From assembly GCA_015066665.1 (NCBI GenBank), contig SVNX01000007.1, forward strand, positions 16,437 through 80,436: a stretch of DNA of 64,000 nucleotides, written 5' to 3'. The notes beneath the pieces are model-generated. The model did no database searches, had not been told where the DNA came from, and saw nothing but the letters and a program-made list of their open reading frames with translations. Position numbers and translations under genes: made by a program. Below are positions 32,868 to 40,516 of the stretch, piece after piece; position 1 is the stretch's first letter, and each line of letters starts with the position of its first letter. This DNA comes from Ruminococcus sp. (lineage in GTDB: Bacteria > Bacillota > Clostridia > Oscillospirales > Ruminococcaceae).

Positions 32868-33623
32868 TTATTTCCCTTCTTTTTTCTGCTGGAAGTGATA
32901 GGAGATCGCCGAAAGCGGCAGAGTCGGACAGAGTTTTGCACCGATCAGCCCGAGCTTTACCGTCAGCGTCGGTACGATGATGGCCTTGTTTTCGAGCGCA
33001 CGGTCGATTGCATAGCGTGCCACATAACGGGCATCGGCACTGCGCAGGGCGAAGGATGCACCCGCACGCTCGTTGAAGCCCGTATCCACAGGCCCGGGGC
33101 ACAGAACGCTGATCTGCACCTTCGAACCGCTCCGCCGCAGCTCCTCACGGATGGCAAGCGAGAGCCGCACCACATAATTCTTGGAGGCGTAATAGCTCGA
33201 CAGCAGGGGGCCGGTCATGAAGCCCGCAACCGATGCCACATTCAGAATCCGTCCGCTGCCTCGCTTTTCAAAATCGCAGAGAAAGAGCTTGGTGAGGATG
33301 TGGAGTGCACGGATATTCACATCGATCAGATCCAGCTCCTGTTCGAGGGGTGTTTCCGTGAAGCGGCCGAACAGGCCGTATCCGGCATTGTTGATGAGAA
33401 AATCGATCCGCAGCCCCTTGCAGAAGCGGTAGAGTGCATGGGGCGCATCACGTTCGCCGAGGTCAAGCGCAATATAACGTGTGTCGTTTCCGAAGGCCTT
33501 TGCCATCTCCTTCAGCACCTGCTCATTGCGGCCGGTCAGCACCAGCTTCCATCCAAGCTTATGCAGGTAGATCGCCATTTCCTTGCCGATGCCCGAGGTG
33601 GCACCTGTGATCAGTGCACGCAT
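32868..33623 (-). CDS. Short-chain dehydrogenase/reductase
   Basis: A 251-residue NAD(P)-dependent oxidoreductase. The cofactor loop is TGATSGIGKE (residues 6-15), the NNAG motif is INNAGYG, and the active-site Ser and YxxxK are NVASVAGF and SYYASKN. The basic residue near TGRNEQ suggests NADPH preference. The substrate is not predictable; the C-terminus is hydrophobic. It stands alone on the - strand. Confidence 0.9.
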   Translation of the reverse strand: MRALITGATSGIGKEMAIYLHKLGWKLVLTGRNEQVLKEMAKAFGNDTRYIALDLGERDAPHALYRFCKGLRIDFLINNAGYGLFGRFTETPLEQELDLIDVNIRALHILTKLFLCDFEKRGSGRILNVASVAGFMTGPLLSSYYASKNYVVRLSLAIREELRRSGSKVQISVLCPGPVDTGFNERAGASFALRSADARYVARYAIDRALENKAIIVPTLTVKLGLIGAKLCPTLPLSAISYHFQQKKEGK

Positions 33624-33753
33624 GATTGACTCCTTTCTGCGGAAAATTTCCGCACGATCCGTATACTATGCTTATAGTATAGCACTTTTTCACAGACTTT
33701 GGCAAGTATTTTCTGAAATTTCTGTGAAAATTCAGATTTTTTTGAAAAAACTA

Positions 33754-33782
33754 TGGACTTATTTGCGAAGATGTTGTATAAT
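33754..33782 (+). promoter_or_regulatory. Promoter of the foldase-like lipoprotein gene
   Basis: TGGACT (33754-33759), 17-base spacer, TATAAT (33777-33782). The -35 is weak but the -10 is consensus; the start codon is about 65 bases downstream. Confidence 0.6.
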
Positions 33783-33846
33783 ATAAAGAGCTGTTTCGGC
33801 TGCTGCAAGGCGGCAGACCGGATAAAATATATCGGAGGTAGAACGA

Positions 33847-35220
33847 ATGTCTGTTTTTAAGAAAGCTGCTGCGTTTGTGACAGCAATCTCTATGGCCGCT
33901 GCAATGACCGCATGCAGTGATACAACCTATGGTATGGTGATCGATGATTACACGGTGCCCGCAGGCATCTATATTTACTATGCAAATTCCGCTTACAGCG
34001 AGGCTGTCAGCAAGATCGCTGCGGAAAAGCCCGATCTGGATACATCCGATGCGGAAGCGCTGAAGGAAACAGTCAAGGCCGAGACCATCGAGGGCATGGA
34101 TTCCCTCACATGGATCCAGAACAAGGCTGTTGAGCTGTGCGCCAATTATGTGGCTGTTGAAAAGAAGTTCGACGAGCTGGAACTGGAGCTGGATGAGGAA
34201 ACCGAGCTTAACCTTGACTATATGGTAGAGTATTACTGGGCTTCCTATCAGGCTTCCATGGAAGAGAACGGCGTGAGCGAGGATTCCTTCCGCAAGATCA
34301 TGACTTCCAGCTATAAGAGCGAGATGATCTTCGAGCATTACTATGGCATCGACGGCGAGAACGGCGTGACCGAGGACGAGCTGAAGACCTACTACATCGA
34401 GAACAATATCCGTACCCAGTATGTCGCATTCAACCTTGTGGACGGCGAGGGCAATATGCTCAAGTCCGACGGCAAGGAAGAGATGATGGACATGGTGGAA
34501 GACTATCAGGAGCGTGTGGAATCCGCCTATGATGAGGGCGGCGTTGAGGCCGTTATGACCGAGATGAACCTTGTACAGGATGAGTACAAGGCCTACTGCA
34601 CTTCCATTTCTGAGGAAGCTGCCGGTGTGACCGGTGCTGCTGCCGAGACCACCACAACTGCGGAAGAAACCACCACGGAGGAAACCACCACCGAGACGAC
34701 GGCTGAGACCGAGACCGGCACGGAGGAGACCACCACTGCTGCTGTGGAAACCGATGAGAACGGCAGCACTGTTTCTGAGACTGCCGCAGAGACCGAGGAG
34801 ACCACCACCGCTGCTTCCGATGAGGAGGGCGATGCATCCGACGAGACCACAACGACAATCTCCTATACCAACGAAAAGATCGTTGCTGTCATCAATGAAG
34901 AGGATTATGAAGAGGGCGATACCATTCCTTACAGCCCCTGTGAGGAGGTTTACAAGAAGCTCATCTCCATTACCGACAAGGATTACGGCAAGCCCTATAT
35001 CGTTGAGGATGACGAGGTTTATTATCTGGTTGTCCGCTATGAGATCGAGGATCGCATGACCGAAGAGGATCTCTGGAACGAAAGCCAGATCTACAATGTT
35101 GAGGTTGCCAAGTATGGTGAGGACTTCGACAAGTACCTCGAGGAATGGACAGCAGCCCTGACCATCCAGAAGAACGAAGCCGCCATCAAGCGCTATGATC
35201 CCTTCAAGTTCACATTCTAA
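33847..35220 (+). CDS. PrsA/SurA-like lipoprotein with Thr/Glu-rich insert
   Basis: A 457-residue secreted lipoprotein with lipobox MAAAMTAC (Cys23). The N-terminal part (about 30-250) is helical and resembles the chaperone arm of PrsA/SurA foldases, with ANYVAVEKKF. Residues about 255-340 are a low-complexity Thr/Glu run (EETTTEETTTETTAE). The C-terminus (YTNEKIVAVINEEDYEEGDTI split, then DEVYYLVVRYEIEDR) resembles a parvulin-type end. It probably helps secreted proteins fold at the outer face of the membrane. The isomerase core is not clearly complete. Confidence 0.65.
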   Translation: MSVFKKAAAFVTAISMAAAMTACSDTTYGMVIDDYTVPAGIYIYYANSAYSEAVSKIAAEKPDLDTSDAEALKETVKAETIEGMDSLTWIQNKAVELCANYVAVEKKFDELELELDEETELNLDYMVEYYWASYQASMEENGVSEDSFRKIMTSSYKSEMIFEHYYGIDGENGVTEDELKTYYIENNIRTQYVAFNLVDGEGNMLKSDGKEEMMDMVEDYQERVESAYDEGGVEAVMTEMNLVQDEYKAYCTSISEEAAGVTGAAAETTTTAEETTTEETTTETTAETETGTEETTTAAVETDENGSTVSETAAETEETTTAASDEEGDASDETTTTISYTNEKIVAVINEEDYEEGDTIPYSPCEEVYKKLISITDKDYGKPYIVEDDEVYYLVVRYEIEDRMTEEDLWNESQIYNVEVAKYGEDFDKYLEEWTAALTIQKNEAAIKRYDPFKFTF

Positions 35221-35232
35221 ATCTGAATCCCA

Positions 35233-35262
35233 CCCCGGAACCGCCTGGTTCCGGGGTTTTTG
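35233..35262 (+). terminator. Intrinsic terminator
   Basis: CCCCGGAACC (35233-35242) with GGTTCCGGGG (35247-35256), then TTTTTGTTTTTTT. A strong terminator for the lipoprotein gene. Confidence 0.93.
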
Positions 35263-35290
35263 TTTTTTTCTGAATTTTTTAAAAAAACAC

Positions 35291-35319
35291 TTGACAACTG
35301 TGTGTATCTGTGCTATACT
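35291..35319 (+). promoter_or_regulatory. Promoter of the GntR/ABC operon
   Basis: TTGACA (35291-35296), 17-base spacer, TATACT (35314-35319). The -10 is the left arm of the operator, so repressor binding should block it. Confidence 0.85.
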
Positions 35320-35344
35320 GTGTATAACGTATATACACAGTATA
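35314..35344. promoter_or_regulatory. Operator, 13-bp inverted repeat
   Basis: TATACTGTGTATA (35314-35326) and its exact complement TATACACAGTATA (35332-35344), five bases apart. It overlaps the -10 and lies 15 bases before the regulator gene, so it is probably the self-control site of the GntR-type protein. Confidence 0.85.
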
Positions 35345-35358
35345 AACAGAGGTGCACT

Positions 35359-35730
35359 ATGGATATTATCTTAAGCAATTCATCGGATGAGCCGATCTAT
35401 GCGCAGATTGCGACACAGATCAAGGCGCTCATCATGAATGGTACGCTGCAGTCAGGGGACGCCCTGCCTTCCATGCGTACACTCGCAACACAGCTGCGCA
35501 TCAGCATCATCACCACAAAGCGAGCTTACGAAGAGCTTGAACGGGATGGATTCATAGAAACCGTTCCGGGCAAGGGCTGCTTTGTCAAAACACAGAACAC
35601 CGATTTTCTGCGTGAGGAACATATGCGGCAGATCGAAGCTCTGCTGGAAAAGGTCTGCGAACAGGCAAGGGTCTGCGATCTTTCGCTCACGGATCTCAAG
35701 GAAATGCTCGACTTAATGTACGGAGGATAA
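35359..35730 (+). CDS. GntR-family regulator, YtrA type
   Basis: A 123-residue repressor. The winged helix is at residues 10-75 (PIYAQIATQIKALIMNGTL, then LPSMRTLATQLRISIITTKRAYEEL). The short C-terminal helix without an effector domain marks the YtrA subgroup, which controls ABC exporters that respond to cell-wall antibiotics. The start at 35359 has GAGGTGCACT. It is followed by the ABC genes with 5-base spacing and should bind the operator at 35314-35344. Confidence 0.9.
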   Translation: MDIILSNSSDEPIYAQIATQIKALIMNGTLQSGDALPSMRTLATQLRISIITTKRAYEELERDGFIETVPGKGCFVKTQNTDFLREEHMRQIEALLEKVCEQARVCDLSLTDLKEMLDLMYGG

Positions 35731-35734
35731 GAAT

Positions 35735-36613
35735 ATGGGAAATTATGAGAACGCAATTGAAATTAAGGGACTGACAAAGAAATACGATGGCTTTACACTG
35801 GATAACATCAGCTTTACTGTACCGAAGGGGAGAATTATGGGATTTATCGGTCAGAACGGTGCCGGTAAGACAACGACTATCCGTGCACTGCTGGGCATTA
35901 TCAAGTATGATTCCGGTAAGATCAATATGCTGGGGCTTGACAACCAGGAGCATGAATACGAGATCAAGGAACAGATTGCCGCCGTCTTTGATGAAATGCC
36001 CTTTCAGGAAATGTTCACGGCAAAACAGCTGAGCATCATGATGGGCGGCATCTACAGGGACTGGGACAAGGTGACATTTGAAAAGTATCTTGACCGTTTC
36101 CAGCTTCCCATGCGGAAGAAATGCGGCAAGTTCTCGAAGGGTATGAAGATGAAGCTGCAGATCGCGACAGCACTTTCCCACAATGCAAAGCTCCTGATCA
36201 TGGACGAAGCCACCACCGGACTTGATCCTGTTGTACGAAACGAGATTCTGGACATTTTCCGTGAGTACTTGCAGGACGAGGAACGCAGCATCCTGATGTC
36301 GTCCCATATCACATCGGATCTGGAAAAGATCGCTGACAGCGTGACCTTTATCGACAAGGGCAAGCTCCTGCTCTCCGGCTACAAGGACGATGTACTGGAT
36401 ACCCATGCCATGATCCGTTGCTCGAAATCCGATTATACGGCGATTGACAGGGCGGATTTCATCAGCGCAAGACTGACGGATTTCGGGGCTGAGGTGATGG
36501 TTGCTGACAGAGAAGCTGCCAAAATGAAATACAGCGGCGCACTGATCGAAAAGACCACGCTTGAAGAAATCATGCTGTTCTACGTCAACGCTGCCAAGAA
36601 GGAGTGGAACTGA
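35735..36613 (+). CDS. ABC transporter ATP-binding protein (YtrB-like)
   Basis: A 292-residue ATPase subunit. Walker A GQNGAGKTT (about 39-47), signature FSKGMKMKLQIA (a variant lacking the LSGGQ form), Walker B LLIMDEATTGLDP. Such subunits pair with the two membrane proteins that follow. It probably powers an exporter for a peptide antibiotic or toxic envelope-active compound. The gene ends overlapping the next start by one base. Confidence 0.93.
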   Translation: MGNYENAIEIKGLTKKYDGFTLDNISFTVPKGRIMGFIGQNGAGKTTTIRALLGIIKYDSGKINMLGLDNQEHEYEIKEQIAAVFDEMPFQEMFTAKQLSIMMGGIYRDWDKVTFEKYLDRFQLPMRKKCGKFSKGMKMKLQIATALSHNAKLLIMDEATTGLDPVVRNEILDIFREYLQDEERSILMSSHITSDLEKIADSVTFIDKGKLLLSGYKDDVLDTHAMIRCSKSDYTAIDRADFISARLTDFGAEVMVADREAAKMKYSGALIEKTTLEEIMLFYVNAAKKEWN

Positions 36614-37383
36614 TGGAAAAGAGAAAATCCGCCCCCATCTGGGGACTGTTCTATCGGGAAATCTATCCGATGCTCAAAGAGTTGACGATTACCTATCTCA
36701 TTGGCATCGGACTTGCCGTTGTGTTTTACCTGATCAAACTCAGCATGGAGATCGGCAATCTGGCGGATATGTCCGGTGAGAAACTGGAAATGCTGAAAAT
36801 GATGCTCCCCGGCTATGCCACCTATTTCCCCGGCGTAATGTTCATGGCAGTGAGTCTTGGCTCGATTTCTTCATTTCAGTTTGAAATGCAGCCGAAATTC
36901 CGCTGCTTTACGGCATCCATTCCGGTGAGTGAATGGAAATTTGTCGGCGTGAAATTCCTCACATCCGCCTCCATTCTGGTTGTCGGCATTCTGGCAGCCA
37001 TCCTCAATGCCGCTATCATGTGCAGTGTGTTTGATACCGCATTTGACCAAACCATCATCGCAAATCTCATGCTCTGTGCGGTTGGCTTGTCAATCGTCTG
37101 TGCAGGTCTCTACCTCTTCAACTATCTGTTCCGCAATCCTATGGTGGCAATCATCACAGCTCTGGTGATCCTATATGCTGCTGTGATCATCTGGATGGTT
37201 CCGCATTTCGATCTGATCGAACAGCTTTCCACTGAAAATGAAATGAATGCCATGTCCATGATTTTTGATAAGATCACGGGCTTCTCGGCCGCATTCCTGC
37301 CATTCTCCGTACCCTGCATCATCGGGGTGCTGGGGCTTGGCTGGGTACTTTGTTCACTGCTTGCAAAAAGGAGGGAAAAATAA
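36613..37383 (+). CDS. ABC transporter permease 1
   Basis: A 256-residue membrane protein with six hydrophobic segments (for example LTITYLIGIGLAVVFYLI, and a last one GVLGLGWVLCSLLA). It has no similarity to substrate-binding proteins and belongs to the ABC-2 exporter type. The start at 36613 overlaps the ATPase stop (TGATG); GGAGTGG precedes it. It forms the channel with the next protein. Confidence 0.85.
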   Translation: MEKRKSAPIWGLFYREIYPMLKELTITYLIGIGLAVVFYLIKLSMEIGNLADMSGEKLEMLKMMLPGYATYFPGVMFMAVSLGSISSFQFEMQPKFRCFTASIPVSEWKFVGVKFLTSASILVVGILAAILNAAIMCSVFDTAFDQTIIANLMLCAVGLSIVCAGLYLFNYLFRNPMVAIITALVILYAAVIIWMVPHFDLIEQLSTENEMNAMSMIFDKITGFSAAFLPFSVPCIIGVLGLGWVLCSLLAKRREK

Positions 37384-38135
37384 TGTACGGCTTTTTATAT
37401 CGCTATTTCCGGGTCATGCGGCAGATGCTCATTATTTTCGGTTTTGTCGTCCTGTTTACAGTGTTCATGCCGATTTTCCAGGCATTGGTCTGGGAGGCGG
37501 AGGAACTGAACAATGTGATGGAACATGATATGTCCTGTATGCTTACTTATTGCGTACTCATGATGCTCTCCTATTTTATGAATGACGAGCTTCACAAGGC
37601 GGATGAAAAGCGGCTGCCGGTCTATTTTGCCGTTGCCTCGCCCGCAGGTGTGAAGGGCTATGTCAAATCCAAATACATACGCACGCTGCTTCTGCCGTTC
37701 ATCGCCATGAATGTCTGCCTGATGACCGATCTCACTGCCGCTGCCATTCTGGATCTCCGTCAGGATGTGAATCAAGCGACGACCTTCATGGGTATCTATA
37801 CCGGACTGTTTATGATGTTCATTCTTCTGAGTGCCATTGAACTGCCGTTCATGATCCGCTTCGGCGTGAAAAAAGGTGCAAATGTGAAGGCTGTGATTTT
37901 CCTCAGCATTCTGGCAGCAGCAGGCATCTATTTCCTGTTCGGTGATATTTCCATGTTCGGCACGATGGAGGATTTCATCCAGTTCCTTCTCGATGTCATG
38001 AGCGGCAAGCGGGGCGGTACAACAATGCTTGCGATCTCCGCACTCATGCCGATTGTGACGCTTGCACTGTACTATCTTTCCTATCTGCTTTCCTGCAAAC
38101 TCTATCTGAAAGGAGTGGAACAGCTTGAACAATAA
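37383..38135 (+). CDS. ABC transporter permease 2
   Basis: A 250-residue membrane protein with six hydrophobic segments (LIIFGFVVLFTVFMPIFQAL first, LALYYLSYLLSCKLY last). The start at 37383 overlaps the previous stop (TAATG) and has GGAGGG upstream. It pairs with permease 1; a half-transporter pair with one ATPase is the YtrBCD-like layout. Confidence 0.85.
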   Translation: MYGFLYRYFRVMRQMLIIFGFVVLFTVFMPIFQALVWEAEELNNVMEHDMSCMLTYCVLMMLSYFMNDELHKADEKRLPVYFAVASPAGVKGYVKSKYIRTLLLPFIAMNVCLMTDLTAAAILDLRQDVNQATTFMGIYTGLFMMFILLSAIELPFMIRFGVKKGANVKAVIFLSILAAAGIYFLFGDISMFGTMEDFIQFLLDVMSGKRGGTTMLAISALMPIVTLALYYLSYLLSCKLYLKGVEQLEQ

Positions 38136-39027
38136 GAAACTGACGGTCATCCGTCTTGTGATCTTCTACACATTGGCGATTCTGCCGCTGATCATCCTCA
38201 CGCCCATTTTCTCGAATCTTCTCGGTGAGCCGATGTTTTCGGGCGAAGCGGCGGCAGCACAGCTTACCCAGACATGGGGCATCATCGGTATGTGCTGTCC
38301 TGCCCTTGCCAATGTCCTGACAAGAGTCATCACCCGTGAGGGGCTGAAGGATTCCTACCTGAAGCTTGACATGAAGAATGGCAAATGGAAATACTATCTG
38401 CTGGCATTCGGCATTCCGCTGTTCTACATGATCATCACGGTATTTCTGGTGCTGCTGGTATACTGCCGTGATGCGGAGAGCTGGTTTGCGACGGATCAGA
38501 TTCCCACTCGCTTCTGGACATATTTCTCACAGATCGGCACAACACTCCTCCTGTTTCTACCGTTCTTCGGTGAGGAATTCGGCTGGAGAGCCTACATGAC
38601 TCCCAAACTGGAACAAATCCTGCCCATGCCGGCGGCTCTGGTTGTGGGCGGTATTCTCTGGGGTGTCTGGCATGCACCGCTGACCGTGCAGGGACATAAT
38701 TTCGGGCTGGATTATCCGGGCTTCCCGTTTCTGGGAATCTTTATGATGTGCGTAATGTGTACGGCGATGGGAGCGATCCTTACACTGCTGACGAAGCGTA
38801 CACAGTCCGTCATTCCGGCTGCCATCATGCACGGCATCAACAACAACATGAGCTTCGGTGTGTTTCTTTCGATGTTCGGTGCGGAAGCACTTTCCGAGCA
38901 TCTTGAAACGCTGAATTCACCGGCAACGATGGCGATCATGATCATTCCGGAAGCGATCATCGGTGCAGTCTGCTTTGTGATTCTGTGCAGGGATGCAAAG
39001 AAAGAGAAAGCGGCCGGCGCTGCATAA
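38125..39027 (+). CDS. CPBP family membrane protease (Rce1-like)
   Basis: A 300-residue membrane protein with about eight helices. The CPBP motifs are EEFGWRAYMTPKL, GVWHAP and HGINNN, giving the Glu-Glu, Arg and His residues of the family. CPBP proteins beside ABC exporters often give self-immunity to peptide bacteriocins or process exported peptides. The start is TTG 38125, with GGAGTGG upstream, overlapping permease 2 by 11 bases, so it belongs to the operon. Confidence 0.9.
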   Translation: MNNKKLTVIRLVIFYTLAILPLIILTPIFSNLLGEPMFSGEAAAAQLTQTWGIIGMCCPALANVLTRVITREGLKDSYLKLDMKNGKWKYYLLAFGIPLFYMIITVFLVLLVYCRDAESWFATDQIPTRFWTYFSQIGTTLLLFLPFFGEEFGWRAYMTPKLEQILPMPAALVVGGILWGVWHAPLTVQGHNFGLDYPGFPFLGIFMMCVMCTAMGAILTLLTKRTQSVIPAAIMHGINNNMSFGVFLSMFGAEALSEHLETLNSPATMAIMIIPEAIIGAVCFVILCRDAKKEKAAGAA

Positions 39028-39036
39028 CAAAATGAA

Positions 39037-39060
39037 AAGCACGCCCAAAAGGGCGTGCTT
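39037..39060 (+). terminator. Hairpin copy 1, terminator remnant
   Basis: AAGCACGCCC (39037-39046) with GGGCGTGCTT (39051-39060). It is nearly identical to the terminator at 39211 but is followed by CAGTCTG, not a T-run. Confidence 0.65.
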
Positions 39061-39210
39061 CAGTCTGTCAAAAAAACTCATTAGGTTTAAAGGACGGAGT
39101 CCTTTGGCGGGTAGAGGGTACGCAGTACCCTCCAAATATAGCCCCTCCCCCTATGGGGGAGGGGAGGGGGTGGGGGCAGGTTTTTGAAAAGCCCCCTTTT
39201 CAACAAGCTG
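39061..39210. repeat. Triple-hairpin repeat element, second copy
   Basis: Three successive hairpins: AAAGGAC/GTCCTTT (about 39089-39105), GAGGGTAC/GTACCCTC (about 39115-39133) and CCCCTCCCCC/GGGGGAGGGG (about 39143-39166), followed by a G/C-rich tail. It shares CCTTTGGCGGG with the element at 26901. It lies between two near-identical terminator hairpins. Confidence 0.65.
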
Positions 39211-39236
39211 AAGCACGCCCCAAAAGGGCGTGCTTC
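39211..39236 (+). terminator. Hairpin copy 2, complete terminator
   Basis: AAGCACGCCCC with GGGCGTGCTT around AAAA, then CTTTTT. This is the copy with a T-run. Together with copy 1 it flanks the repeat element. Confidence 0.8.
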
Positions 39237-39253
39237 TTTTTCAATAGGGGAGG

Positions 39254-39433
39254 TTACTGCATCTTATAAGCGTCGATCATCTTCTTGACCATCTGGCCGC
39301 CGATGCTGCCGGCCTGACGAGAGGTCAGATCGCCGTTGTAACCCTGCTTCAGAGTCACGCCCACTTCATTTGCGGACTCCATCTTGAAACGCTCCATTGC
39401 TTCCTTGCCCTTCTGCGTAAATTCACCCTTCAT
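39254..39433 (-). CDS. Alpha/beta-type small acid-soluble spore protein
   Basis: A 59-residue product, MKGEFTQKGKEAMERFKMES at the start. The family's core is seen as EVGVTL, GYNGDLTSRQAGSIGGQMVKK and ending MIDAYKMQ. These proteins coat and protect DNA in dormant spores. The start at 39433 has AAAGGAGAATTGTT. Its presence shows that the organism belongs to a spore-forming line. It is normally made late in the forespore under sigma G; no sigma G site was identified with confidence. Confidence 0.92.
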   Translation of the reverse strand: MKGEFTQKGKEAMERFKMESANEVGVTLKQGYNGDLTSRQAGSIGGQMVKKMIDAYKMQ

Positions 39434-39591
39434 AACAATTCTCCTTTATGATTCAGTTTGTTCGATTCGTTTTCAGTGCGGTTTCTGCCGCAACAGTAGT
39501 ATGCGCACACGCACGGAAAATACAATAGGGAATGATGTCCTGTGTTTCTTCCAGTCTGCACCCGATTGTACAAAAAATAGCAGATTGCCAC

Positions 39592-39620
39592 TTGACATTT
39601 TGTGCATTTTTGAGTATAAT
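39592..39620 (+). promoter_or_regulatory. Promoter of the sortase operon
   Basis: TTGACA (39592-39597), 17-base spacer, TATAAT (39615-39620), 32 bases before the sortase start. Confidence 0.87.
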
Positions 39621-39651
39621 AGGAATGTATCCTTTTTGAAAGGTGATGACC

Positions 39652-40515
39652 ATGAAAGAGAAGAAACCAAAAAAATCACATAAATTATCGCTTGCAGTCA
39701 GAAAACGGATTGCCATTGCCTCTGCATCGTGTTCGATGATCCTTGCAGGCATTGCCTGTGCCGCCTGTCTGATCGTCCTCAATCAGCCCACATTCCGCAC
39801 TGCGGAGAATATCATCAGTGCCGAGGCGATGGACATTGTCTCCCCTCTTGAGATGGAGGAGGAGACGGCGCCACCTACGGAGCCGCCCACGGAACCGCCG
39901 ACCGAGCCGATTACATATGAAATGAAAATCGACATGGAAAAGGTACGTTCCCACCACGAGACCAACCCCGATGTTGTCGGCTGGATCTATATTCAGGACA
40001 CAGCGATCAATTATCCCATCGTGCAGGGCGATGATAATTACTTCTATCTTGATAAGAACTGGCTCGGACAGCCCAGCTTTGCCGGCAGTATTTTTGCCGA
40101 CTGGCAGTGCAGTCTGGATCTGAGCGACAATGCGCTTGTCTATGGCCATAACATGGGCAACGGTACCATGCTCCACGGCATCAAGTACTACAAGGATCAG
40201 GAGTGGGGTGAAGCGCATCGCTTCATCGAAATCGCCACGCTCAACAACCGCTACCTCTATGAGGTCATGTCCGAAAATGTGATCTATGGCGAGTGGGGCT
40301 CCGAGTTCCCTTATTGGACTTACATTGACCTCACAGAAAAGCAGTTCGAATCGTTTGTGAAGAACATCAAGCGTACCTCCGAAGTCTGGTATGCCGATGA
40401 CAACCGCCTCCCCAAGGACGGCAGGGATCATATCATCACGCTGCAGACCTGCAATTCCGGTGCCCATGACGGCATGCGCTGCGTTGTATTTGCAAGACGT
40501 GTCGGGGTGCGATAA
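39652..40515 (+). CDS. srtB: Class B sortase
   Basis: A membrane-anchored transpeptidase that links proteins to the cell wall. The product is 287 residues with an N-terminal membrane helix (residues 18-45), a Pro/Thr/Glu linker (TAPPTEPPTEPPTEP), and the sortase fold. The catalytic residues seen are His166 (YGHNM), Cys267 (TLQTC) and Arg276 (GMRC). The start at 39652 has AAAGGTGATGACC. No substrate with an obvious sorting signal is encoded here. Class B rather than A is indicated by the TLQTCNSG region and extra helix. Confidence 0.92.
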   Translation: MKEKKPKKSHKLSLAVRKRIAIASASCSMILAGIACAACLIVLNQPTFRTAENIISAEAMDIVSPLEMEEETAPPTEPPTEPPTEPITYEMKIDMEKVRSHHETNPDVVGWIYIQDTAINYPIVQGDDNYFYLDKNWLGQPSFAGSIFADWQCSLDLSDNALVYGHNMGNGTMLHGIKYYKDQEWGEAHRFIEIATLNNRYLYEVMSENVIYGEWGSEFPYWTYIDLTEKQFESFVKNIKRTSEVWYADDNRLPKDGRDHIITLQTCNSGAHDGMRCVVFARRVGVR

Positions 40516-40516
40516 T

